Assembly (NCBI RefSeq): GCF_002874535.1
Contig: NZ_CP025025.1
Location: forward strand, 3,371,312-3,435,311
Length of the DNA stretch: 64,000 nt
Direction of reading: 5' to 3'
Origin: Mesobacillus jeotgali
Lineage (GTDB): Bacteria; Bacillota; Bacilli; Bacillales; Cytobacillaceae
Below, one piece after another: positions 45,867 through 55,428 of this stretch (within the stretch, counting starts at the first letter, position 1; each line of letters starts with the position of its first letter). Position numbers and translations under genes: made by a program. The notes under the pieces were generated by a model. The model made no database searches. It had not been told where the DNA came from and was given only the letters and a program-made list of their open reading frames with translations.

Positions 45867-48800
45867 TTAATTGAATGTACTAGTTTCCTGAAGGGCCTCA
45901 AGATCCGCAGCAGTAATCAGGACATCCCGTGGCTTGCTGCCCTTTCCCTCAGAAATGAATCCTTGTTGCTCCATCATCTCAATCAGTCTGGCCGCCCGGT
46001 TATAGCCGATTTTAAAACGGCGCTGGACGCTTGAAGTTGAAGCTCCGCCCTGGTCAATGACAAATTCACATGCTTCGTAGAAAAGCTCATCTTCGTCTTC
46101 CGTCACCTGGGCCTTCTTGAGCAGTTCATCCTGTTCAAACAAATATTGTGGATCTCTTTGCTCTCTGACAAATGCCACAATGTCATCAATCTCATTGTCG
46201 GTAACGAAATTTCCCTGAAGACGGAATGGCTTTGAAGATCCATTTTCCAAGAACAGCATATCCCCGCGGCCAAGAAGCTTTTCCGCCCCACTGATATCAA
46301 TGATTGTCCTTGAATCCACCTGAGAGGAAACAGAGAAGGCAATCCTTGTAGGAACATTCGCTTTAATCAGGCCTGTAATCACATCAACGGATGGACGCTG
46401 TGTCGCGATGATCAAATGGATTCCGCAAGCCCGTGCCTTTTGGGCAATCCGGCAAATAGCCTCTTCCACATCGCCTGGAGCCATCATCATCAGATCTGCC
46501 AGCTCATCGATCACAATTACGATATATGGGAGCTTATCAGAAAACCTGCGATGCTTCTCGGCAAGTTCATTAAACCTGCCTATATCACGAACACCTGTAT
46601 GTGCAAACAATTCATAACGCCGCTCCATTTCCTCAACTGCCCATTTCAGCGAGGCTGTCGCTGCTTTTACATCAGTGATGACCGGGCTGACTAGGTGAGG
46701 AATTCGGTTATAAGGTGCCAATTCAACCATTTTAGGATCAATCAAAAGCAGCTTCACCTCATCGGGGTGAGCTTTATAAAGCAAGCTGACAAGCATCGTA
46801 TTGATGCAAACACTCTTTCCAGATCCAGTTGCACCGGCAATCAATCCGTGCGGCATCTTTTTCAGGTCAGTGACGATTGGATTTCCGGCAATATCAAGTC
46901 CGAGGGCCACCGATAACGGAGATTCAAGATCCATAAAACCGGCAGACTGTAAAATTTCACTTAATAATACCGGCCTGCTCGAATGGTTCGGCACTTCAAT
47001 CCCGATTGTGTGCTTTCCTGGTATTGGAGCTTCAATTCGAATATCCTTCGCAGCAAGACTTAGTTTGATATCATCTGACAGATTCGTAATCTTATTGACT
47101 TTAACGCCTGGTTCCGGCTGTACCTCAAAACGCGTAACCGATGGACCCTGTGTCACATTGACCACTCTGGCGCCAACATTAAAATTCCTTAACGTCTCAT
47201 TGAGCATATGCTCCTGCTCTGAAAGCCATTCAGGATCAGGGGCCTTGAAAACAGGCGGGCTCAAAAGATCCAGTGGCGGGAAGTCGTATACTGCTGCTGG
47301 ATGGACTTCTGGCTGTACTGCCGCTTCTCGATCATTCGATTGGATTTCTTCCCGTTCGAAATGACGGTTCATTTGCGCAGAAGACGTATTCGCCACAGCC
47401 GGTTCGACTTGCGTTTGCACTTCGCTTATTGATGATACCGTCACCGGACTAACTTCAACTGATAAAGTTTTCTCCTGGTTTTCAGTACCCGACGCACTTT
47501 CTCCTACTATAAAGGTTTCCTGCTGGGCAGCTGGTTGTTGTTCCTGCTGAACTTGCAGAACATCTGATGAAGTGCCGCCTGCCGACAACTCGTTTTCCAT
47601 CATTTGATTTTTCTTGTCACTATCATCTGAAGAAGGTGCATCAACATCAGGGTGTGTTTGGCGTTCACTTGTCTTTCTTCCTTCAGTCATAAAAGAAGGA
47701 TATTTAGATGTGTTACGCTCCTCCCACTTCCTCTTGTCCTGCTTAAGCATGAGAACATTGAATGGAAGCTGCCTTTTTGGTTCTGCAGGCTTATCCTCTA
47801 TTTTCGGTTCAGGGTCAGGACTGTGTTCTGGCTCTGATTCCTCATTAAGATCTTCCGTTTCCGTGGTTTGTTCCAATGTAATATCAACAGGCTGAACGTT
47901 TAGCTCATCCTCTCTTTTTTGATAACCGTTTACTTCGGCCTCTTCCAGGCTATTTTGAATTTCGAGTACTTCGACCTCTTCCGGGCTATTCTGGATTTCG
48001 AGTACTTCGACCTCTTCCGGGCTATTCTGGATTTCGAGTACTTCGACCTCTTCCGGTTCATTTTGCATACCGAATGCTTCTATCTCTTCTTGGTCATGTT
48101 GATAATCGGTCAATACTGTCTTTTCGGCGACCTTCTCAAGCTCGACTTCAGTTATCGTATCAATTGGGGAGTCCACCCTACTATACTCTGATCCAGGCTC
48201 GTTATTGAGAATTATATCGAGCGCCTCTGTTTCCAACTCTGATTGTTCTACTTGTTCATCGACTTCAGTGACCTCGAGGTCCAGTGTTTCAGCAAGATCA
48301 TCTTCTATGTATATATCTTGCGTCACTGCTTCATCATGAACTTCTGTTGAAACAGGAACTTCCTTTAAATCCATAGCTTGCGACATGATACTTATCTCAT
48401 TATGCTTTATTTGTTCAACAGTACTGCTCTGATTCTTTTCGAAACCAGCCAGCTCATATTCAACATCCTCCAGGTCCGTTTGGCTCTTACTTTTCCTAGG
48501 CGGTCTGTTAAATGCATAAATAGGGGACGGAATTTCGGTTGGTTTAAAAGGCTGTCGAAATTTCGGTCCGCTGCCTTTCCGTGTTTCATACTGGAATTTC
48601 GGTGCAGATTCCACAGTTTTTTTAGGCTTGTATGGTTCAATTGGTTCTCTCGCAGTATCACGTCTGACTTTGTTTCGGACATCTGCGGCTGGCTCACGGC
48701 GTTGATTGTGGAAGGAATCACTTTCAGCTTGTCGTTCATTCTTAACCCTCAGTGAACCTTGCTCTTTTATGAACGGCTTAATCTCACCATCCTGGCTGAT

Positions 48801-49031
48801 CCTCTCAGGACGCCCTTTTCTCGGCTTGGATTTTTCAGGAGCTGCCTCCTCATCCGGGATCAATGGAAAACGGAACTGACCTTTTGGATATTGGTATAAT
48901 ACCTTTGCTTCTATATCCCTTTTTTCATTCTGCTCTTTTTTTAATGGCTTTGAAACAGGTTGTTCTTGTTCAATATCATTAATGTCATCATCATTTTGGA
49001 ACACTGTAAAAATCTTTTTAATCCAACTCAA
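45867..49031 (-). CDS. sftA: DNA translocase SftA (FtsK/SpoIIIE family)
   Basis: A 1054-residue septum-associated ATP-driven DNA pump that clears chromosome arms from the division septum. No membrane segments at the N-terminus ([12 protein letters not shown]...), which marks SftA and not SpoIIIE. A ~600-residue acidic, low-complexity linker follows, holding a 12-residue tandem repeat ([12 protein letters not shown]) about three times near residues 330-358. Then the RecA-like motor with [10 protein letters not shown] at about 730 and [11 protein letters not shown], and a C-terminal winged-helix gamma domain. TTG start with a weak ribosome site. Confidence 0.95.
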   Translation of the reverse strand: MSWIKKIFTVFQNDDDINDIEQEQPVSKPLKKEQNEKRDIEAKVLYQYPKGQFRFPLIPDEEAAPEKSKPRKGRPERISQDGEIKPFIKEQGSLRVKNERQAESDSFHNQRREPAADVRNKVRRDTAREPIEPYKPKKTVESAPKFQYETRKGSGPKFRQPFKPTEIPSPIYAFNRPPRKSKSQTDLEDVEYELAGFEKNQSSTVEQIKHNEISIMSQAMDLKEVPVSTEVHDEAVTQDIYIEDDLAETLDLEVTEVDEQVEQSELETEALDIILNNEPGSEYSRVDSPIDTITEVELEKVAEKTVLTDYQHDQEEIEAFGMQNEPEEVEVLEIQNSPEEVEVLEIQNSPEEVEVLEIQNSLEEAEVNGYQKREDELNVQPVDITLEQTTETEDLNEESEPEHSPDPEPKIEDKPAEPKRQLPFNVLMLKQDKRKWEERNTSKYPSFMTEGRKTSERQTHPDVDAPSSDDSDKKNQMMENELSAGGTSSDVLQVQQEQQPAAQQETFIVGESASGTENQEKTLSVEVSPVTVSSISEVQTQVEPAVANTSSAQMNRHFEREEIQSNDREAAVQPEVHPAAVYDFPPLDLLSPPVFKAPDPEWLSEQEHMLNETLRNFNVGARVVNVTQGPSVTRFEVQPEPGVKVNKITNLSDDIKLSLAAKDIRIEAPIPGKHTIGIEVPNHSSRPVLLSEILQSAGFMDLESPLSVALGLDIAGNPIVTDLKKMPHGLIAGATGSGKSVCINTMLVSLLYKAHPDEVKLLLIDPKMVELAPYNRIPHLVSPVITDVKAATASLKWAVEEMERRYELFAHTGVRDIGRFNELAEKHRRFSDKLPYIVIVIDELADLMMMAPGDVEEAICRIAQKARACGIHLIIATQRPSVDVITGLIKANVPTRIAFSVSSQVDSRTIIDISGAEKLLGRGDMLFLENGSSKPFRLQGNFVTDNEIDDIVAFVREQRDPQYLFEQDELLKKAQVTEDEDELFYEACEFVIDQGGASTSSVQRRFKIGYNRAARLIEMMEQQGFISEGKGSKPRDVLITAADLEALQETSTFN
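47961..48068 (-). repeat. 36-bp in-frame tandem repeat in sftA
   Basis: Three nearly identical 36-bp units (47961, 47997, 48033) coding [12 protein letters not shown]-like 12-mers in the acidic linker; two flanking units are more diverged. A likely site of length variation between strains. Confidence 0.9.
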
Positions 49032-49196
49032 TATAAATCACTCTTTCTTTCGCATTTCATTATTATTTTAACAGTAAATCAATATTTTTCGAGATAAAAT
49101 GAAAGAATGAGCATTTTTTACGAGAATAAATCTTCAATAACAATCAACTTTAGGCTCAGTTATTTACAAAACATGACATCATATGTACATAAAGGA

Positions 49197-49735
49197 AAGT
49201 GCAAGCGCCTTGGTCAGACCCGATAAGCGCTGGAGGGCCGACCGGTGAAGTCGTTCTTTGACTTCATTGGGCGGACTGAAACCGAAAAGTATAGCCGACT
49301 GCCCAGAAACGCAGAAACTGGAGACTCCGACAAAGAAGCGCTTTTTGCTTCTGCCGGCGGAGTCGAAGTTTCGGAGTTTCTAGGAGGCGACACTAGCCAA
49401 ATCGAAAAGCGGAGGCGACTGCCCAACTCCGACAAGCGCTGGAGGACCTGACATTGAAGTCGTTCTTTGACTTCATTGGCAGGACCGAAATCTAAAAGTA
49501 TAGCCGACTGTCCAGAAACGCAGAAACTGGAGACTCCGACAAAGAAGCGCTTTTTGCTTCTGCCGGCGGAGTTGAAGTTTCGGAGTTTCTAGGAGGCGAC
49601 ACTAGACAAGCGTCTCAAGGAGTTAGGAGCCGCAGCTAGACAAGCGACTCGAGCTGCTCAAAGCTAACGCTTATCGCAAGATACTCGAGGAAGCACTCTC
49701 AGGGATGAAAACTGGCTAGGCGCTGGAACTAGACA
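49197..49735 (+). repeat. Composite of dispersed repeats, copy C plus duplication
   Basis: Starts GCGCAAGCGCC-like (GTGCAAGCGCCTTGGTC) and ends GGCTAGGCGCTGGAACT, the two ends of the dispersed element, but the inside is expanded. A ~209-bp block is repeated (GAAGTCGTTCTTTGACTTCA at 49247 and at 49456), each followed by a GC-rich module with its own hairpins (CAGAAACGCAGAAACTGGAG, GAAGCGCTTTTTGCTTC). The whole block has no supported gene and fills 49032-49742. In B. subtilis ytpR lies between ytpQ and sftA. Confidence 0.85.
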
Positions 49736-49736
49736 A

Positions 49737-49765
49737 TGGAAAAAAGCCCGCTAATCCCGGGCTTT
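49737..49765 (-). terminator. ytpQ terminator
   Basis: Stem AAAGCCCG / CGGGCTTT at 49743-49765 followed on the minus strand by TTTTTCC. Confidence 0.8.
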
Positions 49766-49779
49766 CACTTCTTTCATTA

Positions 49780-50574
49780 CTATTCCTTTTTTGTTTTACC
49801 TAAAATAAAGATTGGCTCCAATTCCCCATCTTCATATAGGAAGCTTAGGGCAGTAATTGGCACTCTTCCACTCGCAAAAAAGCTCATCGTCATCTGCGCC
49901 AATATATCATAACCTGTGTTATTTTCCACATCGGCGATGATCAAAACATCTTGATGGGGAACGGCTACAGTCATGGTTCCCTTCATCTTTTTCTTCATTT
50001 CATTCAAAAAACTTGTATTCAAAATCCTGCTGGCATCATAGCCGTCATTTGAATTTAGGAAATAAAAGGTGTTATCAGCCACACGGTCCTCTTTTAATTT
50101 TACGGACAGTGAACGGACATTGAACAAAGCCGTCTCGCGGACCTGTCCCGCTGACCATCCTTCTTTTTTCAAAAGCTTCGAATCAATCAGCCTGTATGTA
50201 TTGCCTAAATCCAAAGCGTAATAAATCCTTGTTTCCGCGGTATGATCATCAAAAAGGAATGGAACACCTTCCTCGGCCTCAGATGGAAATGACGTTGAAC
50301 GGATGACAGGAAATATATTTTTTTCCTTTCCTGACAGCTCGACCTGGCTCTCCATCGCATTCAGACCTTCTGATACATAATAGACAACCTCATCAATCGC
50401 TTTTTCCTTATGATCCTGCCACTTGGCGACAATCCCAGCCAGGGCAATGGTGATACCTCGACCAGTATTATTATTTTCAATTCTCAACTGATCCTTTTCC
50501 CGGTCATAGGAAAAAGTCCGGTCAGGATGTTGAAGACGATTCTCAAGCTCTTTCCGCATTTTTCTGCTATCCAT
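49780..50574 (-). CDS. ytpQ: DUF1444 family protein YtpQ
   Basis: A 264-residue cytosolic protein of the DUF1444 (YtpQ) family; function unknown. Typical features: the N-terminal [17 protein letters not shown], a central [14 protein letters not shown], and the C-terminal [33 protein letters not shown]. Start [10 protein letters not shown] follows GGAGG by 8 bases. It comes after ytpP in the same orientation, as in B. subtilis. Confidence 0.9.
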   Translation of the reverse strand: MDSRKMRKELENRLQHPDRTFSYDREKDQLRIENNNTGRGITIALAGIVAKWQDHKEKAIDEVVYYVSEGLNAMESQVELSGKEKNIFPVIRSTSFPSEAEEGVPFLFDDHTAETRIYYALDLGNTYRLIDSKLLKKEGWSAGQVRETALFNVRSLSVKLKEDRVADNTFYFLNSNDGYDASRILNTSFLNEMKKKMKGTMTVAVPHQDVLIIADVENNTGYDILAQMTMSFFASGRVPITALSFLYEDGELEPIFILGKTKKE

Positions 50575-50621
50575 TGTCTTATCCTCCATTTCTTCAGGAG
50601 TTTCTGCAACTCATTTTACAT

Positions 50622-50655
50622 GAAATTTCCCTCCACCTCAAAAGATGGAGGGAAA
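50622..50655 (-). terminator. ytpP terminator
   Basis: 10-bp stem TTTCCCTCCA / TGGAGGGAAA at 50626-50655; only a weak T-tract follows, so read-through into ytpQ is possible. Confidence 0.6.
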
Positions 50656-50663
50656 TGATTAAT

Positions 50664-50978
50664 TTAGGCAAGACCTTCAATGAAGTTTTCGATTTCAGAT
50701 TGTGTCTTTCTATTCTTGCTGACAAAACGGCCAAGCTCCGTTCCGTTTTCAAAAGCGACAAAGCTAGGAATGCCATATACATCAAGTTGGATGCAAAGAT
50801 CGATGAAATCATCACGATCCACAGAAACGAATTCGTATTCGCTGTATTTGCTTTCAATTTCAGGTAATACCGGCTCGATTACACGGCAGTCAGGGCACCA
50901 GCCAGCAGTAAATAAAAATATATGTTTGCCATCGTTTTTCAACGCTTCGAACTGATCCATTGATTCCAAGTTTTTCAT
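50664..50978 (-). CDS. ytpP: Thioredoxin family protein YtpP
   Basis: A 104-residue thioredoxin-fold protein with active site GWCPDCRVIEP (C28, C31; CPDC instead of CGPC) and the cis-Pro region VYGIPSFVAFENG. A cytosolic dithiol oxidoreductase by family; its partners are unknown. Start MKNLESMDQF follows GGGAGG by 7 bases. Confidence 0.93.
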   Translation of the reverse strand: MKNLESMDQFEALKNDGKHIFLFTAGWCPDCRVIEPVLPEIESKYSEYEFVSVDRDDFIDLCIQLDVYGIPSFVAFENGTELGRFVSKNRKTQSEIENFIEGLA

Positions 50979-51171
50979 AAGAAAACCTCCCGGGAAAATC
51001 TCATTGTACTTCACTTATTTTACCCATGCATTGAAAAAAAAGAAACTAATCTGATTTAAGGGACAGCAAATACGCCCAAACCGGTTGAGAAGCGCCAGAC
51101 CTGTTTTATTTCCGGAATGTTAGGAATTAAAGAATGCTTATCTCACATTCCATGTGAAAAAAATAACCCCA

Positions 51172-51205
51172 TGCAGAAGACTTTTTTCAAAAAGTGTCTA
51201 CTGCA
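51172..51205. other. 34-bp interrupted palindrome after the lipoprotein gene
   Basis: TGCAG-A-AGAC...GTCT-A-CTGCA around a TTTTTTCAAAAA centre. Symmetric apart from single bases; lacks a GC stem plus T run, so it is closer to an operator-like palindrome than a classic terminator. It follows the lipoprotein stop at 51217. Confidence 0.45.
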
Positions 51206-51216
51206 CAGGGAAGGCA

Positions 51217-51720
51217 TTATTTTATTTTTACAGAATTGGCAATATCCATCATCGCTTCTGCATCATCTCTTACGTCTTCGGTTTCTGTCGTCAGCTTGAC
51301 ACCGCCAATTCCGACAATCAACTGATAGCGATTTTCTTTCAGCTGTTTGACAAGCATATAGCCAAATTTGCCGTCTTTAGTGAATGTCTCATTTGCGTCC
51401 CATTCCTTCTGCTGTTTCACAGTAGAATCATAGACGACTTTACTGTCTTCTTTTTCATGTTGATTATAAAAAAGAATAAAAGTCTTCGATCCATCCTTCA
51501 GCAGAACATTATTGGGTGTTTCTTCTTCTACTTTGAAACTTGATGGCAAGTAATACTCTATGTCTTTAGTACTATTGTTTGTTTTTTCAGGCTGGCTTTC
51601 AAAAGTTGTCGCTACTTGCTCTTTTATTTCAGCCTTATGTTCTGAAAATGAGGCAGAGCACGCGCTCAGGAGTAATACCCCAACGATAACAAGCCCAAAT
51701 GCCCTTCTGAACTTTATCAT
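51217..51720 (-). CDS. Predicted lipoprotein, function unknown
   Basis: A 167-residue protein with a clear lipoprotein signal: basic MIKFRRAFG, hydrophobic core, and lipobox LLSAC with C21 as the lipidated residue. The mature part is charged and hydrophilic and holds YYLPSSFKVEEETPNNVLLKDG and a C-terminal EDVRDDAEAMMDIANSVKIK. It would face the outside of the membrane. I do not recognise the family. It sits between ytpP and a DUF84 gene where ytoQ lies in B. subtilis. Promoter TTGTCA-18-TATGAT upstream; AGGGGG site. Confidence 0.75.
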   Translation of the reverse strand: MIKFRRAFGLVIVGVLLLSACSASFSEHKAEIKEQVATTFESQPEKTNNSTKDIEYYLPSSFKVEEETPNNVLLKDGSKTFILFYNQHEKEDSKVVYDSTVKQQKEWDANETFTKDGKFGYMLVKQLKENRYQLIVGIGGVKLTTETEDVRDDAEAMMDIANSVKIK

Positions 51721-52030
51721 ACTTTTTTCCCCCTAGCTAAGGACTTAACCACTTCTTTTCTATCATACCCTTCTTGTTTAACAGGTGACAAGGCTTGTCG
51801 AGCATTTTTTGTTGGAATTTATAATATTTTTCAGAAATTTGTCGATAAATCTATTTTTAAGGACTCCGCAGAAGAATTCTGGTTACCAAAAACGCTTGAT
51901 AGCTCGGAATTACCTGTTTTTACTTTCGCTTTTATAGGCGGCACTTCATTGGTGACCCATTTTTTTAATTTTCTAGATTTTTCGAACTCCAATCGGCTTC
52001 ACAGATAACTATTTTTCTGGAAAAAGAGGA
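51721..52030. other. Gap before the lipoprotein gene
   Basis: Holds the lipoprotein promoter at 51762-51791. The rest (51792-52030) is AT-rich and shows no ORF, repeat or RNA structure I can support. Confidence 0.4.
51762..51791 (-). promoter_or_regulatory. Lipoprotein gene promoter
   Basis: On the minus strand TTGTCA, 18 bases, TATGAT; about 40 bases before the start. Confidence 0.6.
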
Positions 52031-52032
52031 AA

Positions 52033-52062
52033 CAAAAAAAACAGCCCTCAGACTGTTTTTTT
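52033..52062 (-). terminator. Terminator of the DUF84 gene
   Basis: AAAACAG / CTGTTTT stem around CCCTCAGA with T-rich flanks; it overlaps the gene's last codons. Confidence 0.65.
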
Positions 52063-52575
52063 ACCTTGCCCTCTTTGATATTCATATTGTCCGGCGAGTA
52101 GTTTCATGACATGTGTGAACATTTCGCTTCTGTTGATTTGTCCATTCGTGAAGATTCCAACTGCTCCTTCATTTTTGCGTACGTTTTGTTTTTTTGCATA
52201 TTCGTCCATTACTGGGCCCAATTCTGCACCCTTTAATAATTGCCGGGCAATTTCTTCGGGTAGTGGAATCCTTGCACCCCCGGCAATGATTGGCTCCATC
52301 CCTTTAACTGCAAGGGCTCCCCAATTACAGAGCATCAGTCCGTATGGAGTTTGCTGGACGCCACCCTCGAGGCCAATGCCAATGTCAGCTCCGGCTCTTT
52401 CAGCTGACTGTATGGCCCTGTTGACTGCGCCTTTGATGGTTTCTTCATCAGACATAGGCTGGTCACTAATACCTGATTCAGCATCTACAGATACGATTTC
52501 ATATGGATAATCCCTGAATGCGTCCTTTACTGCGTTAATTTTCGCTGGATTCTTTGAACCAACTGCAACTCGCAT
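52048..52575 (-). CDS. DUF84 family inosine/xanthosine triphosphatase
   Basis: A 175-residue protein of the YjjX/DUF84 family, which hydrolyses ITP/XTP and so keeps non-canonical purines out of nucleic acids. Signature VAVGSKNPAKINAVKDAF at the N-terminus, then VDAESGISDQPMSDEET and GADIGIGLEGGV. Start MRVAVGSK chosen for AAAGGTGG 8 bases upstream; an upstream GTG at 52587 overlaps that site. Confidence 0.88.
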   Translation of the reverse strand: MRVAVGSKNPAKINAVKDAFRDYPYEIVSVDAESGISDQPMSDEETIKGAVNRAIQSAERAGADIGIGLEGGVQQTPYGLMLCNWGALAVKGMEPIIAGGARIPLPEEIARQLLKGAELGPVMDEYAKKQNVRKNEGAVGIFTNGQINRSEMFTHVMKLLAGQYEYQRGQGKKTV

Positions 52576-52641
52576 AATTCGTGCCACCTTTCATCCCATG
52601 AAAAAGGAGCAGTTTTACCTGCCCCCTCATTTCTCTTTTTA

Positions 52642-53715
52642 TTAACTATTATTCTTGATTGTTTCCACAGTTGTCTTATCAGCTGCTTTTACAAGCTTCA
52701 CCAGTAGTTCCTTGGCTGCTGCATAATCATCGACATGGATCATTGATGCAGCAGTATGGATGTAGCGTGAACAGATGCCGATCACGGCGCTTGGAACACC
52801 TTGATTGGAAGTGTGTACTCTTCCTGCATCCGTGCCACCCTGGGAGACGAAGTACTGGTAAGGAATATCATGCGTTTCCGCCATATCTAGAATGAACTCT
52901 CTCATGCCTCGGTGCGTAACCATTGAGCGGTCAAGGATTCTCAACAGCGTGCCCTTGCCTAGCTGGCCAAATTCGTTCTTGTCACCTGACATATCATTAG
53001 CAGGACTTGCATCCAATGCGAAGAAGATGTCCGGGTCGATCATATTCGCTGCAGTCTGCGCGCCTCTTAAGCCGACCTCTTCCTGGACTGTAGCACCTGA
53101 GTACAGCATGTTTGGCAGCTCAATGTCCTTCGTTTCTTTTAAAAGCTCGATTGCCAGGCCGCAGCCATAGCGGTTATCCCATGCTTTAGCAAGAATCTTC
53201 TTCTCATTTGCCATTGGAGTGAATGGACAGATCGGTACGATTTGCTGTCCTGGTTTGATGCCGATCTTGATGGCATCTTCTTTATCATCTGCACCGATAT
53301 CGATCAGCATATTCTTGATTTCCATCGGCTTATTGCGTTTTGACTCATCCAGCAGATGCGGCGGGATCGAACCAATTACACCTGTTACCGGTCCATTATT
53401 CGTGATGATCTGGACGCGCTGTGCCAAAAGCACCTGGCTCCACCAGCCACCAAGTGTTTGGAATCTGATCATCCCGTTTTTTGTAATGGAAGTAACCATG
53501 AAACCAACTTCATCCATATGGCCAGCAACCATGATTTTCGGGCCGTTCGGGTCACCTTTTTTAACGCCGAACACACTGCCTAATTTATCCTGGATCAGTT
53601 CATCAGAATACTGTTCCAGTTGCTCGCGCATAAATTTCCGTACTGCGTGCTCGTTTCCCGGTGCTCCAGACAATTCTGTCAACGTTTTAAACAGGCTTAA
53701 TGTTTGCTCGTTCAT
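52642..53715 (-). CDS. ytoP: M42 family glutamyl aminopeptidase YtoP
   Basis: A 357-residue dinuclear metallopeptidase of the M42 family (tetrahedral aminopeptidases), cleaving N-terminal residues of peptides in the cytosol. Metal and catalytic residues are visible: H66 and D68 in AGHMDEVGF, the bridging Asp in [10 protein letters not shown], the Glu pair in [12 protein letters not shown], Asp in ALDASPAND and the C-terminal His in [17 protein letters not shown] precedes the ATG. Divergent from the PepSY gene. Confidence 0.95.
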   Translation of the reverse strand: MNEQTLSLFKTLTELSGAPGNEHAVRKFMREQLEQYSDELIQDKLGSVFGVKKGDPNGPKIMVAGHMDEVGFMVTSITKNGMIRFQTLGGWWSQVLLAQRVQIITNNGPVTGVIGSIPPHLLDESKRNKPMEIKNMLIDIGADDKEDAIKIGIKPGQQIVPICPFTPMANEKKILAKAWDNRYGCGLAIELLKETKDIELPNMLYSGATVQEEVGLRGAQTAANMIDPDIFFALDASPANDMSGDKNEFGQLGKGTLLRILDRSMVTHRGMREFILDMAETHDIPYQYFVSQGGTDAGRVHTSNQGVPSAVIGICSRYIHTAASMIHVDDYAAAKELLVKLVKAADKTTVETIKNNS

Positions 53716-53919
53716 TTAATTTCTCCTTCTCACCAAAAATTTAGATTTACTAAAGATTATGTATTTATAGATTCCATTTTACAGAACATTCATTATCCTT
53801 GCCAGTCTTAATCCTGTCATACGCATTTTTTGCGGCCATTATTTCTTTGCTCCACCTGTGTGATTTGTTATGATGAAGGTAACTTGAAATTCCATATATA
53901 ACCTTGGAGGTCCTTGACT

Positions 53920-54234
53920 ATGAACTGGAAAGCCTTTTTCATTGGCGTTGGCGCCGGCCTGGCAGGTGCGTATGCTGTAAAGGAACTTGCTTCACAAAAA
54001 GAAACCGTGTCAGCTGATAAAGTACTGAATCATGCGAAGGCAGCCTTTAAAAAATCAGGGCCAATCAGCGGCTCATGGATTAATATGACTGCCGAGCCTT
54101 ATTCAATAGCCCCCCTTGATTACCAGGTATATAAAGGCGGCATCTCCCGCAATAACGACGGCAAGGTGGAACAATATGAATTCATCGCTGACGCTTCCAC
54201 TGGAGCAATACTCGATGCTTATCCGTTAGATTAA
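53920..54234 (+). CDS. ytzB: PepSY domain protein YtzB
   Basis: A 104-residue protein with one N-terminal hydrophobic segment (FFIGVGAGLAGAYAV) that may anchor it, and a short PepSY-like domain (YQVYKGGISRNNDGKVEQYEFIADASTGAILDAYPLD). PepSY domains are often linked to control of peptidases; the neighbour ytoP is a cytosolic peptidase, so a link is only speculative. ATG at 53920 is 9 bases from GGAGG. Confidence 0.88.
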   Translation: MNWKAFFIGVGAGLAGAYAVKELASQKETVSADKVLNHAKAAFKKSGPISGSWINMTAEPYSIAPLDYQVYKGGISRNNDGKVEQYEFIADASTGAILDAYPLD

Positions 54235-54249
54235 TATTGGATAGAATCT

Positions 54250-54275
54250 AGACCTGCTTAGCGCAGGTCTATTTC
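54250..54275. terminator. ytzB terminator
   Basis: 8-bp stem AGACCTGC / GCAGGTCT followed by ATTTCTTTCT on the plus strand; lies between convergent stops and overlaps the end of ytnP. Confidence 0.75.
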
Positions 54276-55108
54276 TTTCTCTCAAATGTTTCGGTTATTT
54301 TACCATCCTGATCGAATTTCACTGCACGATATACCTCATCATGGTAAAAAGTGAACCAGGCGTCCTGGCTGATTCCAAATTCAAGCCATTTCTGCTTGGC
54401 GAAAATCGAATCCATAGGGTAATCGTCGTAAGCCATCACCCAAAGAGGATTCTGGTGGGCATGAGTAGGCATGATATCAGCCATATGGACCACTGTCATC
54501 TCTTCATCTTCAATAATCAGAATTGAATGACCATCACTATGTCCACCAGTGTGGATCATTTTTATTGGTCCAAATGTCCACTCTTTCTCAAATGTCTCAA
54601 CTTGCTGTTCAATCCCCTGCCAGTTTTCTTTCCAGTATGTACTCTTTGATCTAATATTCGGATTGCGCATCTCATCCCATTCTACCTGGGAGGTGATGAT
54701 TTTCGCGTTTGGGAAGACTGAAACAAGTTCCCCGCCTGAATCCTTCGTCAACCCGCAGGCATGGTCAAAATGCATGTGTGTCATCAATACGAAATCGATA
54801 TCTTCAGTCGATAACCCCAGTGAATTCAATTCTGAATCCAGGCTTGATTCCTCAAGTACTCCAAAATTGCGCTTTTGCTTCTCATTCAGTTTTCCATTCC
54901 CCATGCCGCTTTCAACAAGGAAGTTTTTTCCCTCAGCCTGGATCAAGATCGGATCTGTCCGCAGTTCAATCTGGTTTTTTTCATTTACAGCATATTTTCG
55001 CGACCATAACGGTTTCGGGACAACCCCAAACATCGCGCCGCCATCAAGATGAGTGACTCCACCGTTCAGCCACTGCAGTTTAACATTCCGAAGCTCGAGC
55101 TTTTCCAT
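54269..55108 (-). CDS. ytnP: MBL-fold lactonase-like hydrolase YtnP
   Basis: A 279-residue metallo-beta-lactamase-fold hydrolase. The metal motif HMHFDHA is at residues 111-117, with further His/Asp ligands in [11 protein letters not shown] and [12 protein letters not shown]. The N-terminal [29 protein letters not shown] is typical of YtnP, which in B. subtilis opens lactone signals and interferes with Streptomyces signalling. Substrate here is inferred. Two adjacent ATGs follow AGGGGG; the second gives better spacing. Confidence 0.93.
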   Translation of the reverse strand: MEKLELRNVKLQWLNGGVTHLDGGAMFGVVPKPLWSRKYAVNEKNQIELRTDPILIQAEGKNFLVESGMGNGKLNEKQKRNFGVLEESSLDSELNSLGLSTEDIDFVLMTHMHFDHACGLTKDSGGELVSVFPNAKIITSQVEWDEMRNPNIRSKSTYWKENWQGIEQQVETFEKEWTFGPIKMIHTGGHSDGHSILIIEDEEMTVVHMADIMPTHAHQNPLWVMAYDDYPMDSIFAKQKWLEFGISQDAWFTFYHDEVYRAVKFDQDGKITETFERKK

Positions 55109-55235
55109 CATGCATCCCCCTTTTTTACTTGATTGTAACATTAGGGTTTTAAATTTTTAAATAATTCACCTCTTATTTTGATCACTACCATGGAAATATG
55201 GTCATTTTATAGTCTCATCCAGTAGCGATTCCATT

Positions 55236-55365
55236 TTATTGGCGGTTTTCACAAGTTTATTGGCGGAGTTCACAACTATATTGGCGATAATTAGATTTTA
55301 TTGGCGAAAATAAATTTTTATCGGCGGTTTTCACATATTTATTCGCGAATTGGTAAATATAGCGG
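55236..55365. repeat. Array of 6-7 TTTATTGGCG boxes, 20-21 bp period
   Basis: ATTGGCG-type boxes start at 55238, 55259, 55280, 55300, 55320 (ATCGGCG), 55341 (ATTCGCG) and weakly near 55360, i.e. 20-21 bp apart. Several are followed by GTTTTCACA. The core TTTATTSGC is the reverse complement of the GCGAATAAA box at 25128-25225. It lies between the ytnP start and the trmB terminator. Confidence 0.88.
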
Positions 55366-55389
55366 TTTTTTTCCAATTTTGCCTGCCCA

Positions 55390-55422
55390 CAAAAAAAGCC
55401 GATCGACAAAATCGATCGGCTT
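55390..55422 (-). terminator. trmB terminator
   Basis: 11-bp stem AAGCCGATCGA / TCGATCGGCTT at 55397-55422 followed on the minus strand by TTTTTTGTGG. Confidence 0.88.
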
Positions 55423-55428
55423 CACTGC

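Noticed and set aside
47919-48191. Plus-strand frame with a repeated [16 protein letters not shown] pattern
   Set aside because: It is the antisense reading of the 36-bp repeat in sftA; no ribosome site.
49214-49451. Frames of 68-73 codons in the composite repeat
   Set aside because: No start context; the sequence is made of GC-rich hairpin modules repeated nearby.
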